Source of the DNA: Anaerolineae bacterium | GTDB taxonomy: Bacteria > Chloroflexota > Anaerolineae > Aggregatilineales > Aggregatilineaceae | Assembly (NCBI GenBank): GCA_023382715.1 | Contig: JAHDWP010000005.1 | Location: 1-64,000 of the forward strand | Length of the DNA: 64,000 bases | Direction of reading: 5' to 3' | In this document: positions 25,301 through 33,841 of the stretch, piece after piece | Layout of the letters: each line of letters begins with the position of its first letter | How positions within the stretch are numbered: the first letter of the stretch is position 1 | Translations under genes and position numbers: made by a program | The notes under the pieces: model-generated | Database searches by the model: none | Told to the model about the DNA's origin: nothing | Seen by the model: only the letters and a program-made list of their open reading frames with translations

Positions 25301-25957
25301 ATGAGCGTTCCTGATGACATAGAGCTACACGCCTGCATTCCCGTCCCCGTGAATCCCAATCGGCTCAACCCGGATTGTGTGCTGCCCTACGACCTGGAGC
25401 CAGAACATGTTCACCGGGCCATGGGGGATTTCATAGATTTCCTGGGGTTCATCAACCAGCAGCTTCACACAAAAGGAATGCCGCGGCTTGAGAGCTTTCT
25501 CATGCCAGCCAACTTCAGCAGCATGGTTGGCGAGTTTATGAACATCAGCATTCCGAAGTATTGTCCCACTCTGGTCAAGAACCAGCATCACAACGGGCAT
25601 CCAGATTTGGTGCCGAAGGGCATGTTTCCTAACGATGCGGTTCAGTATGCGCTGGAAGGTATCGAAGTCAAGGGATCACGTCATGCAGCGGGCTGGCAGG
25701 GGCACAACCCCGAATCTGTATGGCTGGTTGTGTTCTATTTTGACAGCAGCACGTCCAACGACAGAGCAAAAGGCATCGCGCCCAGGCCATTCCGGTTCAT
25801 GGGGGTCTATGCTGCCCGGCTTGGCAAAGAAGACTGGGCTTTTTCGGGACGTTCAGCCACCAGCCGGCGGACCATCACTGCCAGCGTGACACGAAGCGGT
25901 GTGGAGAAAATGAAGGCTAATTGGGTCTATCAGGTCTCGGACTCAAGTAAGGGGTAA
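25301..25957 (+). CDS. Probable type II restriction endonuclease, PD-(D/E)XK type
   Basis: A 218-residue protein without a family name I recognise. It has the nuclease pattern HPDLVPKG (PD at about 101) followed some 20 residues later by GIEVKGS (E-x-K), the PD...ExK core of many type II enzymes, then a strand VWLVVFYFD. It lies tail-to-tail with a DNA methyltransferase and overlaps its end by 15 nt, the usual arrangement of an R-M pair. Base composition is clearly lower in GC than the neighbours, suggesting transfer. ATG 25301 follows GTGAGGAG. A TACAAT box at 25254-25259 may be its -10. Confidence 0.7.
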   Translation: MSVPDDIELHACIPVPVNPNRLNPDCVLPYDLEPEHVHRAMGDFIDFLGFINQQLHTKGMPRLESFLMPANFSSMVGEFMNISIPKYCPTLVKNQHHNGHPDLVPKGMFPNDAVQYALEGIEVKGSRHAAGWQGHNPESVWLVVFYFDSSTSNDRAKGIAPRPFRFMGVYAARLGKEDWAFSGRSATSRRTITASVTRSGVEKMKANWVYQVSDSSKG

Positions 25958-26887
25958 GCTCAGTTGCGTTTTCTTGATGTATAGCTGGGTCAGTGCAGGA
26001 ACAGCCTGCTGGCTCATGATATAGTATTCTTCGTGCCGCTCGATTCCAATGCAAGCATACCCTACGGCCTCAGCAGCAGCGACGGTAGAACCAGACCCCA
26101 TGAAAGGATCAACCACAATCCCTTCGCCAAGAGGGAGAGCAGCATAGACGATCTGGCGCAAGAATGATTGGGGTTTCAGGCTCGGATGGTTGGCTATTCT
26201 GCGTTCCCTTTGGGGTGTGCGCTCGCTTTCAATCACGTCTTCGAAGGGGTTGCCATCCGGTTTTCTACGCAACCCGCCTGTTTGGAATTCTTTCAGACAT
26301 TCTCCGACCGTCATTCCTTCTGGCAAGGGCTTTCGGAAAAGTCCCCAGGGTTCGTAACAGCCTCGTGGCATTGAGCAAATGTCGGGGAACATTTCTTCTG
26401 CGTTCTTAGGCCTGTCGCCGCCGCGCATCGTTCTCACTAATCTGATGACTTGTCCGCGAAACTCGAAGCCTGCGTCCGCGATGGCCGCGAAGACTGTTTG
26501 CGAAAGGAAGACATTGGACGCCAGGAAAACATGGCCCCCAGGGCGTAACACGTCTAGAACAAGCTTGGCCCACTCGGAGAAATACGCTCGTATTCGTTCT
26601 CTTTCTTTGTGACTGAGCGCCGTGAATCGTGGCAAAGGAGATCGCTTGTGACCGTCAAAAGAGGGGGGGATGCGCCATATGCCGCCATTGCCGTTGGTTC
26701 GCTTCTCTAGCTGCTCAGGATCGTACTCCTTAACGCCGTATGGGGGATCCGTCACAACGGCATGAATGCTTTCTGGCGGTGCTTTGGCCATCCATTCCAG
26801 ACAGTCGGCGTGGAGCACGATAGACTTCGTGAACGGATAGGACTCGTAACCAGGCGCGTATAGCTTCTGAAGCTGATCGATCGTCAT
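25943..26887 (-). CDS. Type II DNA methyltransferase, N4-cytosine or N6-adenine, beta class
   Basis: A 314-residue SAM-dependent methyltransferase. Motif IV TDPPYGV is near residue 47 and the SAM-binding motif I DPFMGSGSTVAAAEA near 266, so IV precedes I, as in beta-class enzymes; IGIERHEEY follows. The target-recognition part lies between (about 60-230). ATG 26887 is preferred because AGGTGA lies 5 nt upstream and the ATG at 26956 falls inside the promoter. It protects the host from the overlapping convergent endonuclease. Recognition site unknown. Confidence 0.85.
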   Translation of the reverse strand: MTIDQLQKLYAPGYESYPFTKSIVLHADCLEWMAKAPPESIHAVVTDPPYGVKEYDPEQLEKRTNGNGGIWRIPPSFDGHKRSPLPRFTALSHKERERIRAYFSEWAKLVLDVLRPGGHVFLASNVFLSQTVFAAIADAGFEFRGQVIRLVRTMRGGDRPKNAEEMFPDICSMPRGCYEPWGLFRKPLPEGMTVGECLKEFQTGGLRRKPDGNPFEDVIESERTPQRERRIANHPSLKPQSFLRQIVYAALPLGEGIVVDPFMGSGSTVAAAEAVGYACIGIERHEEYYIMSQQAVPALTQLYIKKTQLSLPLT

Positions 26888-26946
26888 TGCAGTCACCTGG
26901 TAACAATGGCCTCTCTGCGCACTATCAAGAACTCGTCGCTGATCAA

Positions 26947-26975
26947 ATTGCATCATAGAACAACTGTTTTGTCAA
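26947..26975 (-). promoter_or_regulatory. Promoter of the methyltransferase gene
   Basis: Minus strand TTGACA (26975-26970), 17-nt spacer, TGCAAT (26952-26947). A perfect -35 with a weaker -10; it implies that translation begins downstream, at 26887. Confidence 0.45.
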
Positions 26976-27116
26976 GCCGTCAGCAGAGCGCGCAGAGCGC
27001 CAAGCGCCGGAGCAATGGCGGGAGCAGATCTCGGTACCCCCCTCGATGCTCATTATTTGTATACCAGGGAGCGCGGCCCCATACCCCGACCGCGCTCCCG
27101 GCGCCTTCGCCGCGCC

Positions 27117-28316
27117 TCACCACCACAGCGGCGTGAACTCGCGACGCATGATCGCCTGCACCCACAGGCTGTAAAGCCGCCCGGCGGTGATAAAGCGTCC
27201 CCCCGCGTCGGTGCGCACAGCGGGCAGCGGGTAGCGCACCTCGACCAGGGCCACAGCCAACCCCTCCGCCTCGCTCCCGACCACTGACGCGCTCACCGTC
27301 GCGCCGAACTCCTTGGTTAGCACGGCGTCAGGCCGCACGGACAGCCGGAAGTCCGCGATGCGCCCGGCCAGCACGTCGGCAGCAGCCTGAGCGGTCGGCG
27401 TGTCGGCGTAGACCAGCGCGATCAGGTGCACCTGGTCGTTCCCTGCCTGGCGGTCAGCCAGGGCGACCAGCGTGTAGGGCGGCAGCGGGTCGAGATTGGC
27501 GGCGGGGACCGTCACGCCCGGTGACGCGGGATCGCCGGGGACGGCCCCCAGCGCTGCGCCGTTGAAGAACAACGCCTGGATGAGTAAGCCATCCGGCGCG
27601 GTAATCGCCCCGGCCAGCGCGCGGTAGGCCGGAACGTCGGCCAGCGAGGGCAAATCGCCCTGCGCCGCGCCGATGATGCCGTTGATCAGCGGCCAGCTAC
27701 GCGCGTTGGCCAGCATGTCCGGCAGCAGGGCGATGCGCGCCGCCGCGCCCAGGTGCCCGCCGAAGGGGTCGGCGATGTCGCGATCCGCAACCGAGATGGC
27801 CAGGTCGTCGAAACGGTGCCAGACCGTCACCCCGCTCACATCCGCCTGGCTGAAGTCGCGCGCCCCCAGCGCCGCGCCAATCGCCGCCGCGTCGAAGTCA
27901 CCGTCCAGCAGCAGCCCCATGTCCGGCGGATCGCCGAATTCCAGGCTGCGATCCACGTCGAACAGCCACTCGAAGCCGACCGCAGCGGTCATCTGCCCGG
28001 CGCTGGGGTAGAGATAGCTCAGCGCCTCCGGGCCGGCAGCGAGGCGCATCAGTATGCCAGGGAGCGGCACGGCGGTCTTCAGCAGGTCCAGGTTGCCGAA
28101 ATCACGCAGCTTGGTGATCCCCTCGGATTCGGACAGCGCCGCGTAGTCGGTGTAGCGGACGGCTATCCAGCGGCTGTCGGCGGGGATGGCGCTCTGCGGC
28201 ACGCCAGCCAGCAGCGTCAGCAGCGGGGAGGGAGGCGAGTCATCCTGGGCGAAGGCGCTCGCGCCGGGCAGGAGCACTAGCAGCAGGGCGAGGAACAGGG
28301 ATAGTCGGGCGTTCAT
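27117..28316 (-). CDS. Secreted protein of unknown function
   Basis: A 399-residue protein with a clear signal peptide (residues 1 to about 23, MNARLSLFLALLLVLLPGA.., cleavage after AFA). The mature part is Ala/Leu/Asp-rich with no motif I recognise; segments such as SRWIAVRYTDYAALSESEG and YTLVALADRQAGNDQVHL suggest an alpha/beta fold exported as a soluble or lipid-free protein. AAAGGAGG precedes ATG 28316. It is transcribed alone, divergent from the sensor kinase. No function is proposed. Confidence 0.75.
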   Translation of the reverse strand: MNARLSLFLALLLVLLPGASAFAQDDSPPSPLLTLLAGVPQSAIPADSRWIAVRYTDYAALSESEGITKLRDFGNLDLLKTAVPLPGILMRLAAGPEALSYLYPSAGQMTAAVGFEWLFDVDRSLEFGDPPDMGLLLDGDFDAAAIGAALGARDFSQADVSGVTVWHRFDDLAISVADRDIADPFGGHLGAAARIALLPDMLANARSWPLINGIIGAAQGDLPSLADVPAYRALAGAITAPDGLLIQALFFNGAALGAVPGDPASPGVTVPAANLDPLPPYTLVALADRQAGNDQVHLIALVYADTPTAQAAADVLAGRIADFRLSVRPDAVLTKEFGATVSASVVGSEAEGLAVALVEVRYPLPAVRTDAGGRFITAGRLYSLWVQAIMRREFTPLWW

Positions 28317-28744
28317 AGCATCCTCCTTTGGGATGGCATCTAAGCTTACTCCCACCTCCCTGCCGGCAGCAAGTGGCAGAACTGGGGGTCGTGGGTCGAA
28401 TTCGGTTGAAATGGTGTGGGTGCTGGCTGCCGTGTGCCCCTCATCCCCGGCCCTTCCCCCACGAGGGGGGAAGGGGGAAAAGCGGTGAGCCTGCTCCCCT
28501 TCCCTCTGCGCAGCGTGGGGGAAGGGGGGCCATGCCCGTGTGACAGGTTTCAACCGCAAAGGATACGGTACCCAACCGGAGGGCAGGGCCACCGCATCGC
28601 ATCTCGGCGTGCAGGGCCTGACCTCACCTCCTGGCCTCGCTGCGCTCTGCTGGGCCGAGACACGCCGCCCATCCCCCCGCGCGGTGAATGTGCTATGATC
28701 GGGAGCGTAACACATTCGCCGCGCACCCTGCGAAAGCGCTGCCC
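28317..28744. other. Divergent intergenic region with repeats and a dyad
   Basis: It holds C-rich hairpins (CCCTTCCCCCACGAG.. at about 28449-28475 and 28496-28530) of the dispersed family. An imperfect inverted repeat, GCGGTGAATGTG (28681-28692) / CACATTCGCCGC (28711-28722), overlaps TATGAT just before the sensor kinase. No gene is seen. Confidence 0.5.
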
Positions 28745-30295
28745 ATGTCCAACACTGCTCCCGCGCTCTCCCGGCTCCACCAGCAGGTCTTCGACGAGCT
28801 GCCCGATGGCGTCGTCGTGGCCACGCTGGACGGGAGCGTGCGCGTCGTCAATCCGGCGCTGTGCCGGATGCTCGGCTGCGCCCGCGACGAGCTGATCGGC
28901 CTGCCGCTGAGCGCGTTTCTGGCTCTGCCGGGCGAGGATAGTGCTACGCCGGTGCTGGCGATCATCCGCCAGGAGCCGGCGGTGGCGCTCAACCTGGTGC
29001 GCAAGGACGGCACGCCCGTCTCCGTCGAGCTGCGCAGCGCGCGCTTCGACGATGACACTGGACCGCACCTGCTGATCACCATGCGCGACGTGACCGAGCA
29101 GCTTCAGCGTTACCAGCGGCTCATCCGCAACGAGCACGAGAAGCGCCTCATCGCCGAAGGGCTGCGCGGCATCCTCGATGTGCTCAACTCCGAGCGTCCG
29201 GCGGGCGAGATTCTGGACTACATCATGGTCGAGGCGCAGCGCCTGCTCAAGGCGGGCGCGGTGGCCATTTTCCGGCTGCGCGACAACCTGCTCGTCCTGG
29301 AGGCAACGCGCGCGCTGCCCCCCGACTACGTGGCGCGGATGCAGGTGCCGCTGGGTGTGGGGGCCATCGGCACGGCGGTCGCCGAGCACCGGCCCATCTA
29401 TGCGCCGGACATGCGCTCGGTGCTGCCCGCCTACGAGCAACTGGGCGACCGGCTGCGCTATGACCTGCTGCTCAACCTGATGAAGCGTTATCGCGCGGTG
29501 CTGGCCGTGCCGCTGTGGATGCGCGACGAGATGTACGGCAGCCTGGTGCTCTACTACGCCGAGCCGCTCGACCTGGCCACCGAAGACATCGAGCTGGCCT
29601 CGGCCTTCGGCGACCAGGTGGCGCTGGCCATTGCCAATGCCCGCCTGCGCCAGCAGTCCGAGCAGGCGGCGACTCTGGCCGAGCGGCAGCGGCTGGCGCG
29701 CGAGCTGCACGACGCGGTGACGCAGACGCTCTTCTCAGCCAACCTCATCGCCGAGGTGCTGCCGCAGCTTTTGCAGGAGAATCCCGACGAGTTCTACCAG
29801 CGCGTAGCCGATCTGCGCCGCCTGACGCGCGGCGCGCTGGCCGAAATGCGCACGCTGCTGCTGGAGCTGCGCCCCAGCGCCCTGCTGGAAACGCCGCTGC
29901 GCGACCTGGTGCGCCAGCTTGTCGAGGCGATCACCGGGCGGACGCGCCTGGATGTGCAGTTCACCGCCGAAGGGGGCCAGCACGTCTATCCCGCCGAGAT
30001 TCAGATGGCGCTCTATCGCATCGCGCAGGAGGCGCTGCACAACGTCGTCAAGCACGCGCGGGCCAGGACGCTGCGCGTGGTCCTGATAACGCAGCCGGCG
30101 CTCGTCCGCCTGGTCGTTGAGGATGATGGGCAGGGCTTCGACCCGCAGGACGTGCCGCCGGATCACTTCGGACTGCACATCATGCGCGAGCGGGCGGCGT
30201 CCATCGGGGCGGCGCTGGAGATTGCCAGCCAGTGGAACCAGGGCACGCGCGTCGCCGCGCAGTGGGGCGATTCTTCGCTGGAGGAGGGAGCATGA
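28745..30295 (+). CDS. PAS-GAF sensor histidine kinase, NarL/DegS class
   Basis: A 516-residue cytoplasmic sensor kinase. PAS domain about 12-120 (GVVVATLDGSVRVVNPALCRMLG), linker, GAF domain about 140-300 (AGAVAIFRLRD..., ending QVALAIANARLR), HisKA_3 dimerisation domain with phospho-acceptor H322 (ARELHDAVTQTLF), and an HATPase domain with N box QEALHNVVKHA, G1 DDGQGFD and G2 FGLHIMRERA. No transmembrane segment is seen, so the signal is internal. ATG 28745 is chosen by PAS alignment. It shares ATGA with the response regulator, its evident partner. Confidence 0.9.
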   Translation: MSNTAPALSRLHQQVFDELPDGVVVATLDGSVRVVNPALCRMLGCARDELIGLPLSAFLALPGEDSATPVLAIIRQEPAVALNLVRKDGTPVSVELRSARFDDDTGPHLLITMRDVTEQLQRYQRLIRNEHEKRLIAEGLRGILDVLNSERPAGEILDYIMVEAQRLLKAGAVAIFRLRDNLLVLEATRALPPDYVARMQVPLGVGAIGTAVAEHRPIYAPDMRSVLPAYEQLGDRLRYDLLLNLMKRYRAVLAVPLWMRDEMYGSLVLYYAEPLDLATEDIELASAFGDQVALAIANARLRQQSEQAATLAERQRLARELHDAVTQTLFSANLIAEVLPQLLQENPDEFYQRVADLRRLTRGALAEMRTLLLELRPSALLETPLRDLVRQLVEAITGRTRLDVQFTAEGGQHVYPAEIQMALYRIAQEALHNVVKHARARTLRVVLITQPALVRLVVEDDGQGFDPQDVPPDHFGLHIMRERAASIGAALEIASQWNQGTRVAAQWGDSSLEEGA

Positions 30296-30936
30296 GTCAG
30301 CCGCGCACGGTTCGCGTGCTGATAGTGGACGATCACGAGATGGTGCGCACCGGCCTGGCGGCCTTCCTGCTGGTGCACCGCGACCTGGACAACGTGGGCG
30401 AAGCGGACAACGGCGAGGAAGCTGTCCGGCTGTGCGAGCGCGCCTGTCCGGACGTGGTGCTGATGGACATGGTCATGCCGGGCATGGATGGCCCCACCGC
30501 CATCCGCGCCATTCGCCGCCTGTGCCCGGCCACGCAAATCATTGCCCTGACCAGCTTCAAAGAGCAGGAGCTGGTGCAGGAGGCGATTCAGGCCGGGGCG
30601 CTGGGCTTCCTGTACAAGAACGTGTCGTCGGACGAACTGGCCCGCGCCATTCGCGCCGCAGCCGTCGGCCAGCCGACGATGGCCCCGGAGGCGCTGCAAG
30701 CCCTGATCCGCACCCGGACAGAGACGGCTCGCGTCGGCCACGACCTCACCGAGCGCGAGCGCGCGGTGCTGGCGCTGATGGTCAAGGGGCTGAACAACGG
30801 CGAGATCGCCGACCGGCTGGTGATCAGCCGTTCGACGGTCAAGGTGCATGTGAGCAACATCCTGGCCAAGCTGGGCGCGAGCACCCGCACCGAGGCGGTG
30901 GCCCTGGCCGTCGAGCACAAGCTCGTGGCGGTGTGA
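30292..30936 (+). CDS. LuxR/NarL-family response regulator
   Basis: A 214-residue regulator. The receiver domain (about 7-125) has the acidic pocket VDDHE, phospho-acceptor D59 in LMDMVMPG and the conserved Lys in LYKNVS. The C-terminal HTH (about 150-212) reads LTERERAVLALMVKGLNNGE..ISRSTVKVHVSNILAKLG. GGAGGGAG precedes the ATG, which overlaps the kinase stop (ATGA). It is probably phosphorylated by the adjacent kinase; target promoters are unknown, though the dyad at 28681-28722 is a candidate. Confidence 0.9.
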   Translation: MSQPRTVRVLIVDDHEMVRTGLAAFLLVHRDLDNVGEADNGEEAVRLCERACPDVVLMDMVMPGMDGPTAIRAIRRLCPATQIIALTSFKEQELVQEAIQAGALGFLYKNVSSDELARAIRAAAVGQPTMAPEALQALIRTRTETARVGHDLTERERAVLALMVKGLNNGEIADRLVISRSTVKVHVSNILAKLGASTRTEAVALAVEHKLVAV

Positions 30937-30941
30937 CAACC

Positions 30942-30974
30942 AGGCTTCCGCAGTCTCCGGGAGTCTCCCGTCTT
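30942..30974 (+). terminator. Weak terminator-like hairpin after the response regulator
   Basis: A degraded AGACTTCC-family sequence is followed by CGGGA-GTC-TCCCG (30958-30970) and TCTTCTTCCCC. The short stem with a pyrimidine tract may end the two-component transcript. Confidence 0.35.
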
Positions 30975-31020
30975 CTTCCCCTGCGCAGCGCCTGGCATCG
31001 GCCATCTGGCCAATGCGAAA

Positions 31021-31128
31021 TCAGGCGGATGGCCAATACCGCCGCGCGTATTCTCCGCTATGATCATCACGATTTGTGCCACAGAGCGCCCACGGGCGGA
31101 TGTGGCACAACTGTTGATGGCCGCCTGA
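31021..31128 (+). promoter_or_regulatory. Nested inverted repeats in the kamA leader
   Basis: Outer arms TCAGGCGG (31021-31028) and CCGCCTGA (31121-31128) enclose perfect arms TTGTGCCACA (31074-31083) and TGTGGCACAA (31101-31110), which in turn enclose CGCC/GGCG. This could be a structured RNA leader or a pair of operators. It matches no riboswitch I know. Confidence 0.4.
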
Positions 31129-31182
31129 ACGGAGCCATCGGGTGAGGGGGATTAGCGCGCAGGGATGAGGGAGATACACACA

Positions 31183-32724
31183 ATGGAAGAGACCCGCCTG
31201 GTTGAGACTGAGGAGCCTCCTGGGCCTGCTGCGGCGACGCCTGTTGCCGAGCCTCCAGCAGGTACGCCGGTCCTGGCCGCCACGCCACGACCGGCCATCT
31301 GGACAGATATCCCCGACGAGCAATGGAACGACTGGCGCTGGCAGCTTGCCCACCGCCTGAACACGCTGGACGATCTGGCCCAGATCATCACCCTGACCCC
31401 CGAAGAAATCGAAGGGCTGACCGCCGAGAACCGCTTCCGGGTGGACATCACGCCGTACTTCGCCAGCCTGATAGACCCCGCTGATCCGCATTGCCCGGTG
31501 CGCCGCCAGGTGATCCCGCTGGGGCGCGAGCTTGAGGCGTTCGAGGGCATGATGGAAGACAGCCTGGCCGAAGACCGTCACAGCCCGGTGCCCGGCCTGG
31601 TGCATCGCTACCCGGATCGCGTGCTGATGCTGCTGACGACGCAGTGCGCCAGCTACTGCCGCTATTGCACGCGCAGCCGCATCGTCGGCAACCCCGGCGC
31701 CAACTTCAGCCGCGCCGAGTTCGACCTGCAGCTTGACTACCTGCGCCGCACACCGCAGGTGCGCGACGTGCTGCTCAGCGGCGGCGACCCGCTGACGCTG
31801 GCCCCCAAAGTGCTGGACTACATCCTGTCCAGCCTGCGGGCCATCGAGCATATCGAGATCATCCGCATCGGCAGCCGCGTGCCGGTCTTCCTGCCGCAGC
31901 GCATTACCGACGAGTTCGCCGCGATGCTGGGCCGCTATCACCCGCTGTGGCTGAACATTCACGTCAACCACCCCAAGGAGATCACGCCGGAGCTGAGCCG
32001 GGCGCTCGACAGGCTGTCCCGCGCGGGCATCCCCCTGGGCAACCAGAGCGTGCTGCTGGCCGGCATCAACGACAGCGTGAACATCCAGCGCGAGCTGGCG
32101 CACAAGCTGGTGCGCAACCGCGTGCGCCCCTACTACCTCTACCAGTGCGATTTGGTGAAGGGTGCCGGGCACTTCCGCACGACGGTGGCCAGGGGCATTG
32201 AGATCATCGAGGGGTTGCGCGGGCACACCAGCGGTTACGCCGTCCCGACCTATGTCGTGGACGCGCCGGGCGGCGGTGGCAAGATTCCGGTCATGCCCCA
32301 ATACCTGATCAGCCAGGCGCCGGGCAAGGTCGTGCTGCGCAACTACGAGGGCTACATCACCACCTACGACGAGCCGCTCGACTACGACCCGCACGCCATT
32401 GATCACCTCGACCGCCAGGCCGAGCACCGCTCGGAAGCGGGACAGGTGGGCGTCTTCGGCCTGCTGGACGGGCGGATCAGCGCGCTGAAGCCGGAAGGCT
32501 TCGACGAGACTCACCGGCGCGACGGCATCCAGCACCGCCTGAACGCGGACGAGCACAAGTGGCAGCGCTTCCACATGGGCGAGGCGCTGGGCGCAGAGCC
32601 GCAGGCCGCCCAGCCCGGCAATGGCCACGCGAACGGCGGCGGGCCGAATGGCAAGCCCAACGGCAACGGTAATGGTAACGGCAAGCGCCGCAACGGCAAG
32701 GCGCACCCCAACGGAGGAGCCTAG
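31183..32724 (+). CDS. kamA: Lysine 2,3-aminomutase (KamA family radical SAM enzyme)
   Basis: A 513-residue radical-SAM/PLP enzyme that should convert L-lysine to beta-lysine. The cluster motif is C155/C159/C162 (CASYCRYC), the PLP lysine K367 is in APGGGGKIPV, and the two aspartates that hold the lysine side chain in known aminomutases are present (D323 in YQCDLVKG, D360 in VVDAPGG). The core equals the usual 416-residue enzyme; a Pro/Ala-rich N-terminal arm of about 40 residues and an Asn/Gly/Lys-rich tail (about 478-513) are added. ATG 31183 with GAGGGAG is preferred to ATG 31165. The next gene's ribosome site lies in its 3' end. Confidence 0.88.
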   Translation: MEETRLVETEEPPGPAAATPVAEPPAGTPVLAATPRPAIWTDIPDEQWNDWRWQLAHRLNTLDDLAQIITLTPEEIEGLTAENRFRVDITPYFASLIDPADPHCPVRRQVIPLGRELEAFEGMMEDSLAEDRHSPVPGLVHRYPDRVLMLLTTQCASYCRYCTRSRIVGNPGANFSRAEFDLQLDYLRRTPQVRDVLLSGGDPLTLAPKVLDYILSSLRAIEHIEIIRIGSRVPVFLPQRITDEFAAMLGRYHPLWLNIHVNHPKEITPELSRALDRLSRAGIPLGNQSVLLAGINDSVNIQRELAHKLVRNRVRPYYLYQCDLVKGAGHFRTTVARGIEIIEGLRGHTSGYAVPTYVVDAPGGGGKIPVMPQYLISQAPGKVVLRNYEGYITTYDEPLDYDPHAIDHLDRQAEHRSEAGQVGVFGLLDGRISALKPEGFDETHRRDGIQHRLNADEHKWQRFHMGEALGAEPQAAQPGNGHANGGGPNGKPNGNGNGNGKRRNGKAHPNGGA

Positions 32725-32728
32725 TCCG

Positions 32729-33841
32729 ATGCGGATCGCAGTCCTGGCTAACCTGAAGAAGAACGCCCCCCGCTGGGAAGGGATGCCCGACGACCAGTGG
32801 GACGATCTGGATAGTCCGCGCACCGCCGAGGCCATCGCCGAGGCGCTGCGCAACGGCGGCCACGAAGCCGAGTTCGTCGAAGCGAGCATTCACGCGCCGT
32901 ATGATGTCATCGAGCGCCTGCGCGCTTACCAGCCGGACTTGTGCTTCAACATCGCCGAGAGTCACTTTGGCGACGGGCGCGAGTCGCAGATTCCGGGCAT
33001 TCTGGAGATGCTGCGCATCCCTTATACCGGCAGCAAGGTGCTCGCCCTGGCGGTGGCCCTCGACAAGCCGACGACCAAGCGCCTGCTGAAGTATCACGGC
33101 CTGCCCACGCCGGAATTCCAGGTCTTCGAGAGGGCTGACGCGCCGCTGGGCGCGGACCTGCTCGACGCGCGCGGCGAGCTGCGCTTCCCGATGTTCGTCA
33201 AACCGAGCCGCGAAGGGACGAGCATGGGCATCAGCGCCGAGTGCATCGTGCGCACGGTGGACGAGCTGCGCGCCCAGGTGGACAGGCAGCTCGGCCTCTA
33301 TCAGCAACCGATCCTGGTCGAGCGTTATATCCAGGGGCGCGAGATCACGGTGGGCATGGTCGGCAACCTCGCGCCGGAAGATCGGCGGGTCGCCGAGGGC
33401 GCGCTGGCGGACACGCTGCCCGCGGGCCTGACCTTTCTGCCGCTGATGGAGATTGACCTGACCTACTTCGCCCAGTCCGAAGACCAGCTTTACACCAATC
33501 GCATCAAGACGGAATGGGCCGAGACGTTCGAGATTTACCTGTGCCCGGCGCAGGTTGACCCGGCGCTGGAACACCGGCTGAAGGTGCTGGCGGGCAATGC
33601 CTTCCGCGTGCTGGACTGCAAGGACGTGTCGCGCGTGGACTTCCGCATTGACGCGGCGGATGGCGAGCCGTACATCCTGGAGATCAACACGCTGCCCGGC
33701 CTCAACCCCGACCTGAGCGACCTGTGGCTGCAAGCGCAGGCGGCGGGCTGGAGCTATGACCGGCTGATCAACACCATCGCTGAGCTGGCCGCCGAGCGGG
33801 AAGGCGTTGCCTGGCGAGAAGGGTCACGGGCACGGCAGTGA
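32729..33841 (+). CDS. ATP-grasp ligase, D-Ala-D-Ala ligase-like
   Basis: A 370-residue ATP-grasp enzyme that should join a carboxylate to an amine. N-domain: MRIAVLANLKKN and DLCFNIAES; the ATP-grasp loop lies near FPMFVKPSREGTSMGIS (about 155-172); ILVERYIQGREITVGMVGN and the metal-binding YILEINTLPGLNP (about 312-324) are typical of Ddl. It differs from true Ddl in its N-terminus and gene context: it follows kamA by 4 nt, with an ACGGAGGAG site inside the kamA end, so beta-lysine or a beta-lysyl product is a likely substrate. That link is inference. Confidence 0.85.
   Translation: MRIAVLANLKKNAPRWEGMPDDQWDDLDSPRTAEAIAEALRNGGHEAEFVEASIHAPYDVIERLRAYQPDLCFNIAESHFGDGRESQIPGILEMLRIPYTGSKVLALAVALDKPTTKRLLKYHGLPTPEFQVFERADAPLGADLLDARGELRFPMFVKPSREGTSMGISAECIVRTVDELRAQVDRQLGLYQQPILVERYIQGREITVGMVGNLAPEDRRVAEGALADTLPAGLTFLPLMEIDLTYFAQSEDQLYTNRIKTEWAETFEIYLCPAQVDPALEHRLKVLAGNAFRVLDCKDVSRVDFRIDAADGEPYILEINTLPGLNPDLSDLWLQAQAAGWSYDRLINTIAELAAEREGVAWREGSRARQ

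Noticed and set aside
26888-26956. Longer methyltransferase start at 26956
   Set aside because: The ATG lies within a TTGACA-17-TGCAAT promoter and lacks a ribosome site; 26887 has AGGTGA.
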